64,000 nt of DNA from Siphonodentalium dalli (lineage: Eukaryota; Mollusca; Scaphopoda; Gadilida; Siphonodentaliidae): positions 170,946,310-171,010,309 of the forward strand of contig CP136064.1 of assembly GCA_032622095.1 (NCBI GenBank), written 5' to 3'. Every line of letters begins with the position of its first letter. The first letter of the stretch is position 1. The position numbers and the translations under genes are program-made. Of this stretch, positions 29,901 to 42,915 are shown piece after piece. The notes beneath the pieces were generated by a model, which worked only from the letters and a program-made list of their open reading frames with translations, had not been told where the DNA came from and did not search any database.

Positions 29901-30790
29901 TGATGTCTGCAAGTACCACTGTGATTGTACCAAAACACTTAACTGGACATAGAAGTGATGATGGTATTATCTTACATTTGTATTGTTTGCTGCACAATAA
30001 CATATTGAAATGGAAATTGTAAATGATTATAAGTATAATTTGATTGCATGAACTCTCAAATATAGTGGTGAGTCAGACTAATATAGAATTAATTTTTTAT
30101 AAGCTTTGCTTTATTGAATTTTGGGATTCCACATCCGGTGACTTTGTCTATCTCCGTCATTGAAAAGCCGAAAACACTCGAGTAAACGCTCTGATCGCGT
30201 CGCTCATTTAGAACATATCCTACATTGGGAACCTCGATTATGCAATGTGTCGTATGCCAATTTTGGGATGTATAGAGAAATTAAACTAAAAAAGAAATAG
30301 AATATTTGTGAAGAAGTTCCTATAGAAATTTGATAATAAAGAAACTTTCCAGAAAAGATGAGGCCTAAGCAAAATAAGGTCCCCAGAAGGTGAATTTAGT
30401 GATTCTAGCCCGCTATGGGGACCTCATTCTGCAAATGACAGGCACGCTAAACTCAGGGTTGAAAGACAACTCTTCCTGTAGGCCTGACAGGAGTTATCAC
30501 ATGATACTTGTCTAACGAAATTGGGCTTCACTGAAATTTAGTGCACAAATGTTTGTCATATCCTGAAGGTTTATATTGAGCATGATGGTAACTTTTTTTT
30601 TAATGTTTACGTTCTATTAATAGTCCGTCATCTTTTCAAATAGCTTTAGTTAAGACCCCTAGAATTAGGTAAGACCCCCTTGAATCAATTAGTTCATAAG
30701 CTAATTCATAATCCTGTACTGTGATCATTATGATTTGATACCACCAGAGATCGCCAGACATTATATCGATATGTTACAAATAAATTCTGC
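29901..30790. other. Non-coding region with one hairpin-repeat relic
   Basis: No gene seen. 30369-30432 (GCAAAATAAGGTCCCCAGAA...CCTCATTCTGC) is a shortened relative of the hairpin unit repeated at 59084-60245. Confidence 0.5.
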
Positions 30791-30792
30791 AT

Positions 30793-33114
30793 GTGGTCTT
30801 GCACTTAAGAAAGCGTCTAAAGCCATCGGTTAGTAAAGTATCAATTATTGAAAATAGTATTAATGGTACAGTTGAAAAGTGTGTACCAAACCATATAGCT
30901 ACCATAAGACCAAACGACAAACCGTGGTTTGACAGTCGCATCAGACTCGAAATTAGACGACGAGACAGATGCAGAAGGAAAGCAATTAAAAGCAATCAGC
31001 CGAATCATTGGTCCCAATATAAAAAACACAGAAACTCGGTAAATAACATGAACAAATATGCGAAAAAACAATATCTAGATGAAATTCAAAATAACCTAAA
31101 TACCGCACATGATCCAAAATCTTTTTGGAAAATGACAAATGAATTTCTCCGCGAGAAAAATAAATCGCTAACCATACCACCACTGCAATTTGGCCTAAAT
31201 TTTGCCTACGATGATGTGGACAAAGCAAATATTCTCAATGAAAAATTTATCAATAATAGTGCAATAAACGACTCTGGTCAGTCTATTCCAGATTTTCCGA
31301 AAAGAACAGCCAAGACGCTAAATTCAATTACTATTACACAGGATGGTGTAGAAAATATTGTTAAGGAATTGGACGCTAACAAAGCCACTGGTCAAGATGG
31401 GATAAGCAATACAATTTTGAAGTGCTGCCATAAAACTCTAGCCCTACCACTGTACATTCTTTTCAAACAGTCCTTAGAAACAGGTATATTCCCAATGCAG
31501 TGGAAAGTTGCTAGCGTAATACCAATCTTCAAGAAAGGCGTGAAAACAGATCCAGGTAATTACAGGCCAATATCACTTCTTTCATGTGTGAGCAAAGTTC
31601 TTGAAAAGATCGTTTTTCAAAAAATGTACGATTATTTTTCGAAGAATAACCTTTTGTACAAATACCAATCCGGATTTCGCCCTGGACACAGCACAACTCA
31701 TCAATTACTAGAAATAATTCACCACCTTACCAAAACTAGGAGTGACTCGATGTTATCCATATATGTATTCTGTGATATCTCTAAAGCGTTTGAGCGGGTT
31801 TGGCATAAAGGACTAATTCATAAAATACGTAGTTATGGAGTTGACGGTAAATTACTCTTCTGGATTACTGATTATATCAGCAATAGATCTCAAAGAGTGC
31901 TTGTTGGTTCGGAATATTCACACCCCCTAAAACCCACATCTGGGGTTCCTCAGGGGTCTGTTCTTGGTCCCTTTTTGTTCTCAATATTCATAAATGACAT
32001 ATATGAGACAATCTTAAGTCAAACGTTCGCCTATTTGCAGATGACACCTGTATATTCTATTCACTACCGTCTTATGAAGATCTGGTGGTTCATATAAATA
32101 ACGACCTTACATCACTTGATAGTTGGACTAGCAAATGGCTAGTTTCCCTTAACTCATCAAAAACGAAAGCAATGATATTTCAGGGCCACCAATCAACATT
32201 CCCGCGCAGTGCAGACCTCATATTCAGTTCCAACAAACTCAAAATAGTTGAAGATCACTGTCATCTAGGAATCGTACTGCAATCCGATCTTCAGTGGGAC
32301 CTTGCCATAGAACACATCTACAAAAATGCTTGCACTGTGCTTTCACAACTCCGAAAATTAAAGTATATGTTATCACGAAAGACCCTCGACACATCATTCA
32401 AAACACATTTATTGCCCATACTAGAATATGGCAGTTGTGTCTGGGACTCTGTCCCTGACATCACAAAATCGACACTCGACAAATTGTATTACGATGCAGC
32501 GCGAGTTGTATCTGGCCTAACTAGATCCTCATCGAACGCCAATTTACTTAACGAACTTGGATGGAAACCCCTCCAGATTCGTCGAGATGCACAAAAATTA
32601 TGTCTTATGCACAAAATTGTCAATCGTAAAGCCCCTCAATTTTTATCCGATCTTCTTCCACGCGTCGGTGATACGAGTCGTTACTTTTTGCGCAATGCGG
32701 ACGATTTTGAGAACTACTTTTGTCACCTAGAAACCTTCAAGAAATCTTTCTTTCCAAAAACAATCGAAGTTTGGAACTGCTTGGCAAATGACATCAAAAT
32801 AAAATCTTACGAGGCTTGCAAATCAACAATTCTACCCAAGAGAAAAATTTCATCTCATGTATATCTCGGTGACCGACAGACAAATACCATACACTGTCGA
32901 ATTAGAAACAATTGTAGCAATCTGAATCATGACAAAGTTGAAAATCACATTGGTGATAACCCCATGTGTAGTTGTGGAAGCCCTGTGGAAGATGCAGAAC
33001 ACTGCTTCGTGTATTGCGCCCTTTATTCACAAAAACGCATAGAACTGTCACATGTTATGAGATCATTTCGAATCACGTCCTACAAAGTGCTTCTAAACGG
33101 AGATCTAACTTTAA
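30793..33114 (+). pseudogene. Non-LTR retrotransposon reverse transcriptase, 5'-truncated, one frameshift
   Basis: Two overlapping frames (30793-32097 and 32025-33114) make up the RT and C-terminal domain. Motifs in order: RPNDKPWFDSRIRLEIRRRD; NKATGQDGIS; FPMQWKVASVIPIFKKG; NYRPISLLSCVSKVLEK; QSGFRPGHSTT; YVFCDISKAFERVWHKGLI (usual AFD is AFE); [16 protein letters not shown] at 32034. A single-base loss near 32025 puts FADDT in the other frame. A C-terminal zinc-like motif C-x-C-x8-H-x4-C (CSCGSPVEDAEHCFVYC) follows. The Jockey/CR1-like group is likely. The endonuclease is absent, and the frame is broken at 33111 by a TTAA MITE. Confidence 0.9.
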
Positions 33115-33583
33115 AGGTACTCAATCCGATAAAACTCCTCTCAATTACTATTTCAATGGCTTCGGGGGTCAAAAATATTTGATTCGAGTCGAGGAAGTCA
33201 CCCATCAAAGCTTAGATTTGTTAGATATCGATTTTAGAAATCTATTATTTTTAATTATCGGGAATACTATCTGGCCCAGAACTCAGTCAAAATTGCGTTA
33301 AAATTACCACTTGATTTTAGAGTTATCCATCCTTGTCTGTTTGAATAGATTTGGAGTACACATCCAGAGCAGATTACGGCAGTTATTAGTACTCATCTCG
33401 AGTTAATAACACATTTCAAAAATCAATATCTAATAACTCTGAGCTTTGTTTGATGGGTTCCTCGACTCGAATCAAATATTTTTTACCCCCAAAGCCAAAG
33501 AAATCGTAATATAGGACCCTCTGATCGGATTGTTGTTGTTGGAATCTGTTGAGATGGGGACCCTCTTTACGGATTGAGTACCT
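33115..33583. mobile_element. TTAA-flanked fold-back MITE, copy 2, inside a LINE
   Basis: TTAA (33111-33114 and 33584-33587) flanks AGGTACTCAATCCGAT...GGATTGAGTACCT. It sits within the LINE C-terminal coding region; the LINE frame GDLTL resumes after the second TTAA as NRQRELHSN. The MITE supplies an alternative end to the upstream frame (VLNPIKLLSITISMASGVKN). Confidence 0.93.
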
Positions 33584-34110
33584 TTAAACCGCCAACGAGA
33601 ATTGCATTCTAACAGATACAGCTTTAAAATTAATAAAATCTTCCGGACGATTTGCGACGTGCAACGAATAAGCTCTTGTAAACCCACAACATCTGAACTA
33701 TCTACCATAAATGTACTTGGTGCCCAAATATCCTGTTCTGTTACCTACTCAAACGACCCCTTTCTATTTACAATTCCCCAAACACACCAACTAACGCTCT
33801 CCACACCTTATACATATATATGCTGCCAGTTGGCTTATTATTCATATGTATGTATAATTAAACTTATTATCCCCACAACACCATTGATTTATAATAATTA
33901 ACACCCCACGTACTATCTTATACTCACGCATTCACAATTCTACCCGCCCTACCAAAACCTGATACAAATCCAAAATATATTGTTATATTTATGTTTCATG
34001 CATGATCTGTAGGGAGCGGAGGTACATCTAAGTTTCAAAGAACTTGTCCTCCAATCCCTTATATGTTATGTATTATTTATGCATTATACTAATAAAATAT
34101 GTTTGAATCA
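33584..34110 (+). pseudogene. LINE 3' end beyond the MITE insertion
   Basis: The open frame that continues from the LINE at 30793 (once the MITE and one TTAA are ignored) runs from 33588. It covers the last tail residues and then AT-rich 3' untranslated sequence ending in ACTAATAAAATATGTTTGAA near 34105. The true stop codon is uncertain. Confidence 0.65.
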
Positions 34111-34417
34111 AATCGGTTAGTATTCAACAAATTCTACAGTTGAGAATATTACAACGAAGCATTATGTTGTCACATGACATTGAGGTGGACTACTCATGCT
34201 GTTCATGTAACCCCTTTACTCAATGATTCTTCCCCATTAATAGATAAGAGTATACATGTACATTGTAAAGGTATTATTATTCATTTGGAGGGGTGTTTTC
34301 ATAATATTAGTGCAAAAAAAACGTATTCCCATTCACTCATTTATTGGGACTGTCCATACAGATAATAAGTTCAATAAACCAGTCTAAAATGTGTCACTCC
34401 TCCCTCTGTTGTCCGCT

Positions 34418-34660
34418 TGTTTCCATCGTGGACTTTGTAGCTCGAAATCGTTATCTTATGGAGTTGTCAGTTACTCGGCGTTTGCCGGTGGTTTGTCACA
34501 CGTTGTCGCCGAGTTTATCAGCCATATAGCAGTAAACATGCAGATTTCCTCCACCACTAAAACTGGCAATGTCGTTAAATGGCCTTAGTTGCATTGCTGA
34601 AAGCGACATTAAACCCCAATCAATAATTCAATCAATCATTCAATCAATCAATCAATCCCT
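34418..34660 (+). mobile_element. tRNA-derived SINE, 5'-truncated copy
   Basis: From GTTTCCATCGTGGACTTTGT to the tail (CAATCAATCATTCAATCAAT) it matches the body and tail of the SINE at 59323-59635; the tRNA-like head is missing. Confidence 0.8.
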
Positions 34661-34846
34661 ATGTTGTCCTTATGAGAGGTTACAATGATTTCTCACTGCT
34701 ATACCAGCAATTAGTATGAATGTGTTGGAATAGTATGATTGAAGTGTATTTATTAATTATAATGGTGATCTTACAGATTCTCTTGAGATAATAATTGGGT
34801 TCTATAATGGCTTGTTGCCATTCATTGTAAAGCAGAATTATGGGTA

Positions 34847-34904
34847 ATATGGCTTGTTGCCATTCATCGGTGAGAGCTTTCCGATGAATGGCAACAAGCC
34901 ATAT
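34847..34904. repeat. 24-bp perfect hairpin inside a larger inverted repeat
   Basis: ATATGGCTTGTTGCCATTCA + TCGG pairs perfectly across a 10-nt loop (34871-34880). Outside it, AGCAGAATTATGGGTAATA (34831-34849) pairs with 34924-34942. An extra direct copy of ATGGCTTGTTGCCATTCAT lies at ~34807. Confidence 0.9.
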
Positions 34905-34942
34905 TTCCGACTAAATCCTGAAATATTACCCATAATTCTGCT

Positions 34943-35985
34943 GTGGTTAAGGAGTCGATTATTTAGGGCATTGCTGTATATAAAAAAAATAGTGAGTGCT
35001 CCATCAAATTTCCGGCCAACTGCACACCCCCCCCCCCCCTTGATCCAAACATCAAACTCACAGGTTCGCAGAATTCCATTTGCACCGCCTTGGAAATATC
35101 CAACCTAACACACCCGAAGATTGGAAAATTACCAACTTTTACTGGTTGAAAAATCAAACAATGAGAACATTCCAACCTATATATTGTCAAATTATTGTCC
35201 AACTAATGTTATGTCAGGCATGAAATTTCCAACTGCTGGAAATGTATCAAAGTTTAGTTTAAACATATTTATTTGTCAAATTTAGATAACACATGATATA
35301 TTTGTTTATACAGACAATGGGATTATAGGACAAGTGCTAACTCACTTAAGGGTATCCCCTCTCCTATATGGTACACTGAAAAATAAATAATTAGTAATGG
35401 CAAAGCAACATGACTACCAAAACAAGTTGAACATACATACAGATCACCGGTCACCACCTCACCCGAGTTAGTCATAAGTTTGTATATGTATTCGGGTTTG
35501 TTTGTTTGTTGCGTTTGCGTGTACGTATCATTATTTGGAATAGTTAGTCAAAAGAATCCTGATTTCCCTCAGGTATGAATGACTGTACAGCTAAGAAAAT
35601 TGTACCAAAGTTCGAGGGGGGGGGGGGGGGGCTCGAGACACACGTCCCTGTACAACTGACAAGTTTCGTGTGTTCTTCACGCTTTCGGAATTTGATTCAG
35701 GAGATCTAGAGCTGTTAGAAATTATTGCCCTCATCAATAAACACACTTTAACTTGAAAAAAAGGATGCGATTAAGTCGGATTGGCAGCTAATTAGGTGCC
35801 ATGTATATACACATAGAAGAAAAGCATGACTTTCACAACAAACATGAACATTATAAATATAAGATACAAATGATACTTGTGTAAAATACATGAGCCATGT
35901 TTGACGCTGGGAGAACATTAAACATAGTATCGGAGACCACGTGGATTTCAAAATCTGACCTAGAATCGGGAATTAGCCCCGCCCC
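34943..35985. other. Non-coding region with homopolymer tracts
   Basis: No gene seen. A C-tract at ~35028-35040 and a G-tract at ~35617-35631, the latter followed by CTCGAGACACACGTCCCTGT, may be the two ends of a degenerate element related to 24425-24730. Confidence 0.4.
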
Positions 35986-35989
35986 CGTA

Positions 35990-37130
35990 ATCGGATTCTG
36001 AATCCAGATTATCTATATCATCCTGTATGATTTGCCTATCAGAGTTTTTTTAATGGCCCTGTACAGTTTAGTGTCATCAGCGTATATATAGCATCATATT
36101 TGATTTTGTTTCATCTGGAAGGTCGTTGATGTATATCACAAAAAGCAGCGGCCCCAATACAAATCCCTGTGATATTCCACCAGTGACCATTCTGCTTGAT
36201 GATATGACATTGTTAACTGCCACTTTTTGTGATCTGTCTGATAGAAAGCCCTGGATTCATGTAATGGTCTTCTCTTTATAATGCCGTATCTATCAATCTC
36301 GCTATTAGCCTCCTATGTGGGACCTTGTCAAATGCTGTCTTAATGTCAAAGTAGATGACATCTATACATGTTGGTGTTTTATTATCCAGAGCTTCCGTCC
36401 ATATACCCAAAGTGTGTAGAAGTTGTAGTGCTGTGGGTCTCCCACTAATGAAGCCATATTGGTTGTCCCTCAGTAATTTGTTTAGCTCAAGAAATGGCTT
36501 CTCATGATCTGTTCCATTATATTGCACTCAATACATGCCATGCTCACTTAGATATAACTTCCTGCTCACGTTTCTTGTCATATATGGGCTCACTGGTCTA
36601 TAGTTTCCTGCTTCACGTTTGTCTCCTTTTTTGAATATTACCCATACTTTTGGTTCTTTCCATTATGTCGGGAGTTTTCCTTGATTTAGTGAAGTTTTGA
36701 ATATATGTGTGATTGCTGTTGACAATTCTTCTGCTAGCTCTTTCAGCATACGTGGATGTATGTTATCTGGGCCTGGTGACTTATCTATTTTTAGCATCTT
36801 TGGTCTCTTTGTTACATCATCTTTGTATATGATTGGTTCCGTTTCCAAGTATTTATTAGGCCGGTATCTTGTCAATTGTTGGGATATTCCCTTCTGGTTC
36901 ATTGTGTATACACTGAATCTGTTTCTGCCAATTCTGACTTCCTGTTGCCTGGGATTTTGTATAATTCTTGAACCTTTGCTCTAGTTGAGCTCATAGATTT
37001 TACATATTTCCAGAACGATTTTTGATTTGTTTTGGTTTCTGCTGTTATCTTCTCTTCAGACTCTCTTTTTGGCAGTACGGGTATCTTGTCGCACTTTATT
37101 GCGTATTTTGCAGTATTTTGCAGTATTTTT
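35990..37130 (-). pseudogene. Non-LTR retrotransposon reverse transcriptase remnant
   Basis: Minus-strand frames read SFWKYVKS, then IDKSPGPDNIHPRMLKELAE, an IFKKGDKREAGNYRPVS block, LRDNQYGFISGRPTALQLLH, YFDIKTAFDKVPHRRLI and GFVLGPLLFVIYINDLPDE, then YADDTKLYR near 36080. Stops (for example directly before WKEP) and frameshifts break it into at least four pieces. The C-terminal domain is missing beyond about 35990 and the 5' end beyond about 37130. It is a different lineage from the LINEs at 30793 and 38599. Confidence 0.88.
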
Positions 37131-38242
37131 GATATGTTGATACATATCTGTTATGTAGTGGTTCAATAATGTGTGTTTTTGCCGTATCAGTTTCCTGGTA
37201 GCAGCATTTGTTGGGCATTCATAGTTGATCGCGTCAGCTAAAACGTACTGTCGGTTCGCGTACCATCGAACGCAATATTAGACTCACATATACAAAGAAT
37301 GTTCGAGCCTCTATTAAGCGCATTTAAATACCACCAATTACTTGGCCAAGTTCGCGTAACAGTGTTTATATGATGATGAATAGCATTTACCTCCACGTTA
37401 AGCCTCCCCACAGGATCACTTGGGTCATCCTGGTCGGACAGGAGAGGTGGCGGGGCCAACATAGCTTATGATAAGATTATAAGGAAAATTAACTGGCCAT
37501 AAAAGCCAGATAAACCACAGTTTACATAGCTCTACTCTGGTAAAATATGGTAAAGTCAGGTAAACAATGATTTACTCTGATAAACCTATGTACAGTTCAG
37601 GAATAGTATCTGGTATCACCTCTTTAAATAACTTCTTCTGGTGAAAAAACGCTCTTTATTTAAACGCTCAGTAAATTGTATTTTTTATTTATTTCTGAGT
37701 ATCTCCGTTATTTAGTAAATGTATATTTATTCGAAGAAGATAAAAACTCTCTTTACCAAAATGCTCTTTATCTGTGTTTTATTTATGAATATCGCCGTTA
37801 TTTAGTCAATATAGATTTCTTCGACTAAAAAAACGCTCATTAATTTTTTTATTTATGAATACTTCCCTTATTTAGTCAATTTATATTTCTTCGAATACAA
37901 AAAACGCTCCTTAAAACCTGACGTTACAATCGTTATATAGGTTGGTTCCAGTCCGAGATCGATTTTTATGAATAATTGCGTTCTATACATTCCCTATATA
38001 GCCTTAATGTTATGTGTTAGTTAATAAAACATCCCATGGTTTCGAAGTCTGGTATGTTGTCTTTGGTGCAGTTCAGATTTGATTGAAGTCTACACTAATC
38101 CTACAAAACTTATATCAACCATGCAGGGACAAGAATTTAGGTGGGTTGGGATGGGTTTATTGTTTTTTTTTTGTATATTTAAGTCCGAAATGGAAAAGGT
38201 GGAGTCAATCTCAAAATTGCTGGTACATAGGATCCCATGTTG
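37131..38242. other. Non-coding region
   Basis: No confident gene. A 74-codon minus frame (37462-37238) starts with a Pro/Asp-rich stretch and has a weak donor-like GAG|GTAAAT, but nothing supports it as an exon. Confidence 0.4.
37645..37907. repeat. Three degenerate ~85-95-bp tandem units
   Basis: AAAACGCTC.TTTAT..., GTTATTTAGTCAATATAGAT and TTTCTTCGAA recur three times. Confidence 0.65.
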
Positions 38243-38246
38243 CTTA

Positions 38247-38350
38247 AAATGTACTCACTCCGATTCGATGGTCCCAATATAATCAGATTCCAACAACAAC
38301 AACAACATTTTTAGAAATGCCGCCTCAGTTATCATAATCGATAATGTCTC
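38247..38350 (+). mobile_element. TTAA MITE family, left-end fragment
   Basis: After TTAA (38243-38246) the sequence runs AATGTACTCACTCCGAT, then ATTCCAACAACAACAACAAC and GAAATGCCGCCTCAGTTATC, matching the left part of the MITE at 49613. No right end is seen. Confidence 0.65.
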
Positions 38351-39669
38351 TTCTGAATCTGCAAAATTCAATTCGGTTTTTACTTTGTAAGATATCAAGA
38401 TATTTTTCAAAGAAAGATTGGTGCTTAAATATGCGATATATTTGGCCTCTACTTGATTTTTTCCTTTCAGAATCCCACTTTATTTTAAAGTCTCTTAGAA
38501 GTCTGTTTTTTCACGCAATCAAGGAATTGATTGGCACAATTCAGTTCACCAGATGTCAGTAAATCTGGCTGGCCACAGCTACGTAAGATCTCTGTAATTT
38601 ATCTTGTCCACTTAAAAAGCCTTTCATCGGCATCTCCCATAAGTTTCACTGACAAAACATAAAGCACTTTCCCATACCGTGTGTATGTCATATTTTTTAT
38701 TTTCGACCAATACTTTAATAATCTTAACTTTATTGTTATGTCCAAAGGATATCTTCCTGATTCCCCATAAATCATATAATTGGGGGTTGATGGTTTCAAA
38801 TTTAGGATATGTTTTAAAATTTTCAAGTGTACATTTTCGAGTACCTGGTTATCTCCATAACCCCATATCTCGCAGTCTTTCAATCATATTGGCAGCACCT
38901 GTGAATCGAATAGGTCCAATTGATTAGCTACTGAGAGGCAGTTTTCTCTGGATCGTTTTATCACAGAGTACATTGCATGACTGCCTTTTGTTGCAAGAAT
39001 TTGTTTTGTTTCTGTGTATGATCCCGATTTTATATGCATAGTTCCTAAATAATTGAACCTTTTCACTGCTTCAATGTTAGTGCTATCAAATGTGATCGTA
39101 TGTTTCTTGGTAAGCTACGTTTTGAATTGAGTAAAACTTTCGTTTTATTATTATTTACATTTAGTTTCCATGTCTTGCAGTACAAGCTGAAAACGTTAAG
39201 TTCTTTTTTGCAGTTTATTTGGGGATTCAGCCATAAGCACTGTATCATCTGCATATAGTATGAGAAGTAAACATTCAATTCTTGTTCAGCCTGGTTTGAG
39301 ATTTTGGTGAGGCCGACAATACCCTCCTTTATCATAAATGTCTCCAGGTCATTTAGAAATAGGGAAAACAGTATTGGTGATCAGTTTACTCCTTGCCTAA
39401 CCCCTGTAGACATGGGGAAAAGAGATGAATAATTGTGTCCTGACTTGACCGATGATTTAATGTTCTGATACATTTTTAATAACTCGAAATATTTCCCCAT
39501 TTATATCACAGGCCAATAGTTTTTTCCAAAGTCCCGGTCTCCAGACTTTGTCAAATGCCTCTCAAAGTCAATAAATGCACAATATAGGTTGCAGTTTAAA
39601 TTCTTTGTGAGATCAGTTAACATATGTAGTATAAACATATTATCAGTAGTTGAGTAACCTTTACGGAAC

Positions 39670-40169
39670 TATTTAACTCGAATATCTACATTCCTTCATG
39701 GATGTGTGGACCGGTCGTCGGTGGCGGATGAGTTCCGGGACTCCGCATGTATTGGACAATTGTCCATGCATGGGTAGGTCCGGGATATCGGCCGACGCCG
39801 ACGCCATGTTTCGCACATCTGTGGGGAATGCTAGTAATCAGCGCTATATACATAAATTATACATATTAATCCATATTATTTAATATATTCTATTCATTTA
39901 TAGCTATTATACCGTTTATACTCGAAGTCGAGAGATATTTTGTCCACAAGGACCGACGCATGCAATTGTTTATATTTGGACCGACCCCCCACCTCTATTA
40001 TGTTGTTCTATAAGTGCATATACATGTCATAATTATCCTTCAAAGTTCGTTGTAATGATTGTAATGATTTAATGATTATTTAGTTAAATGTGAACCAGGG
40101 GTCGGTCTGTCTATATATGTACTTTCTTTATGTCATACAATGTATGATTTATAAGAAATAAACTATTGA
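39670..40169. mobile_element. 500-bp insertion in the LINE with 5-bp target duplication
   Basis: GGAAC flanks it on both sides (39665-39669, 40170-40174). Deleting 500 bp plus one GGAAC rejoins the LINE RT frame as NQAGF|RKGYS. The insert starts TATTTAACTCG and ends ATAAACTATTGA, lacks inverted ends, and contains GGACCGACGC and GGGTCGGTC motifs and a late AATAAA at ~40157. A solo-LTR-like or other retro-insert is possible; class unknown. Confidence 0.75.
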
Positions 40170-42915
40170 GGAACCCAGCTTGATTTTCTTTGAGAATATT
40201 ATTATTTTCTACATGTTCATATATCCTGTTTGAAAGTATTTTTGTAAATAACTTTCCAAAGCAGCTCAGGATTGTGATGGGCCTATAGTTACTTGGATCG
40301 CAGGGGTCGCCTTTCTTTTTGTTAATAGGGACAATGGTGCCTATACGGTGAGTATACCCCATGAATCTGGTATGCAGCCCGAGTCAAGAATACATTTAAA
40401 TATCCTGCAATATATAATTTAACATTTTCTCAGATACTGATTTAAGATGTTCATTGAGTATCATATCCTGACCACAGGCTTTATTGTTCTTCAGGCTATA
40501 TAGCCTATGTAGCGCCATTTTTATTTCATCAATACTGATTGCTCGGTTTAAAGTTTCGTTTTCATCTGATTCATCATTTGTGATATCGGGATCATGATTT
40601 GTGTGTTGCGCAATATTTAACTCGCGGAAATACTTTTCAAGGTTACTTATGTTGATAGGCGGTGTTTTAGTTTTTGAACGGTTATTCAGTGCAGCCCAAA
40701 ATTTCTTCGGATTTTTATATTTCATGCATGCTAATTCCTTAGAAGCTTTCTCTTTATGTTCACTAATGGCCGTATCCTTTTTTTGTTTGTACTCATGGGT
40801 TTTTTCGCGCATATGTTGTTTAGTATTAAATCTGGGACTGTTCTTATATTGCCTGTCGCTTTTCTGTATTCTTTTCTAGCCGACCAGCATGATTTCGTAA
40901 ACCAAGATTTATTTTTGTGTTTGGATCTCCGACCTAATTTTTTGGGCGGTATGTTAGAAGTATTATCCGCTGCATTTAACAGTGTATCATATATCATTTT
41001 CACAGTTTTATTTATCACTATAGAGGTGTTGCTTTTTCACATTCGATTTAGTCCAAGAATAATTCAATATTATTGATACTCATTGGGTTGATGTTCAATT
41101 TGAAATAGCCTCTTCCCATTTTCTTTTGGGTTTTTCGTCATTTTGAATTGACTCTTCGTATAGAGTGGTCATACCCGATTGTTCAACAGTGGGCATGGTG
41201 ATTTCGGTCATAATGGGGCAGTGTTCGTCGGAATATAATTCACAGAAATTCCCGACAGAGAATTGTTTTAGCAGTCGGAGGGCATCGGCAGAACAAACCA
41301 CATAGTCTACAGTAGAGGCATCACGACATGTAAGTTTCCCAATGCCTAAACCATTTCCGACCCGCCCATTTACAATATAAAATTCATCATACCATTACAC
41401 AAGTGTAGGAGCGTCTTCCCTTGCGTGCTTTTAGTATTATCCTGGTTATAGCTTTCTTTTGGCAGACTAGCTATATCAAGGTACACTGAGGTATCCACTT
41501 ATGTAGGTTCAATTTCTGGTATATTAGAGTTCCTTTCATCTGTTGTTATATAGTCATCATCGACGGACATTTATGCGGGCATTAAAATCACCAGTTAAAA
41601 AAAATTATCCGCGTTTTCTCTTAATTTCAGATAGTCATTCAAGATTAGTGTAATTGCTTCATCGGAAGCATAGCGACTATTTTCGGGTGAGATATAGACC
41701 GCACCGATCACTATCTTGCCATCCCTGTATAAATGAGGGAGTTAGTTTGGATCTCAGCCCAATGCACATATGGTACTTGTTTCAATGATTCGGGATGTGC
41801 TTCCCAGCTCATTTCTAATCCCAATACAATATTAAATTCCTCCGGATCTTACCCTTGCGAGGTTTGTTCTATTTTTCATATAAAAAGAGTACCCAGGTAA
41901 ATTTAGATGGTCACAGTTATCTGTTTTAGTGTCAGAAAAGCATAATATGTCGTGATCATTGCATAATTCTATAAATTCTGGATAAAGGAGTTTTCGTCGC
42001 AGTCTGCAAACGTTGAGTGCCAAAACTTTCAGCATTTTAGAAGATGCATGACTTTGAGGGTTTGTGTCATTGAGCGGGCATGGATTACTTTGTGCGGTTT
42101 CAATATAAATATGCCTCAAAGTATTCGGGTGTACCGTAGAGTCAACATTCGATGTGTATGCTAGAATACGATTCCTTATAATATCATAATCAAAATCACT
42201 TTCAGTATTTTTACACGGTGACATAACTGGTAGATAGTTTGCCTGAAAAAAAATTATCACTATATTCAATCATAAATTCATCACAAAAATCAACATCTTC
42301 CTCAATATGAGAACATGCCAAATTTGCCTTATAATTTTCCGAGATAAATTCACGACACATATCAACAGCTTGAAAATTGTTTTCTTTAAATTCAAAACTA
42401 TTTTCAACAGTCAAATCAGAGTAATTATTTTCATAAAAGCGGGTAAATTCATTCTGATGCAAAATTTGTCTTGTTTTCACCGAGAATCTGATATATATTC
42501 GGGGAGTTGCCATTAAAGGTACTCAATCCGATAAAACTCCTCTCAATTACTATTTCAATGGCTTCGGGGGTCAAAAATATTTGATTCGAGTCGAGGAAGC
42601 CACCCATCAAAGCTCAGATTTTTTAGATATCGATTTTAGAAAATCTATTATTTTTCATTATCGGGAATACTTTCTGTCCCAGAACACAGTCAAAATTGCG
42701 TTATTATTACCACTTGATTTTAGAGTTATCCATCCTTGTCTGTTTGAATAGTGTTTTGGTGTACACATCTCGAGCATATATATATTACGAAGTTGAATGC
42801 AATTATTAGTACTCATCTCGAGAAAATAACAAATTTAAAAAATCAATATCTAATAACTCTGAGCTTTGTTTGATGGTTTCCTCGACTCGAATCAAATATT
42901 TTTACCCCAACAGCC

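Noticed and set aside
37238-37462. Possible host exon beginning with a Pro/Asp-rich stretch
   Set aside because: Weak donor-like site only, no recognisable domain, and position between LINE remnants.
39698-39883. 61-codon plus-strand frame inside the 500-bp insert
   Set aside because: No conserved motif, short, and the insert has no other sign of coding content.
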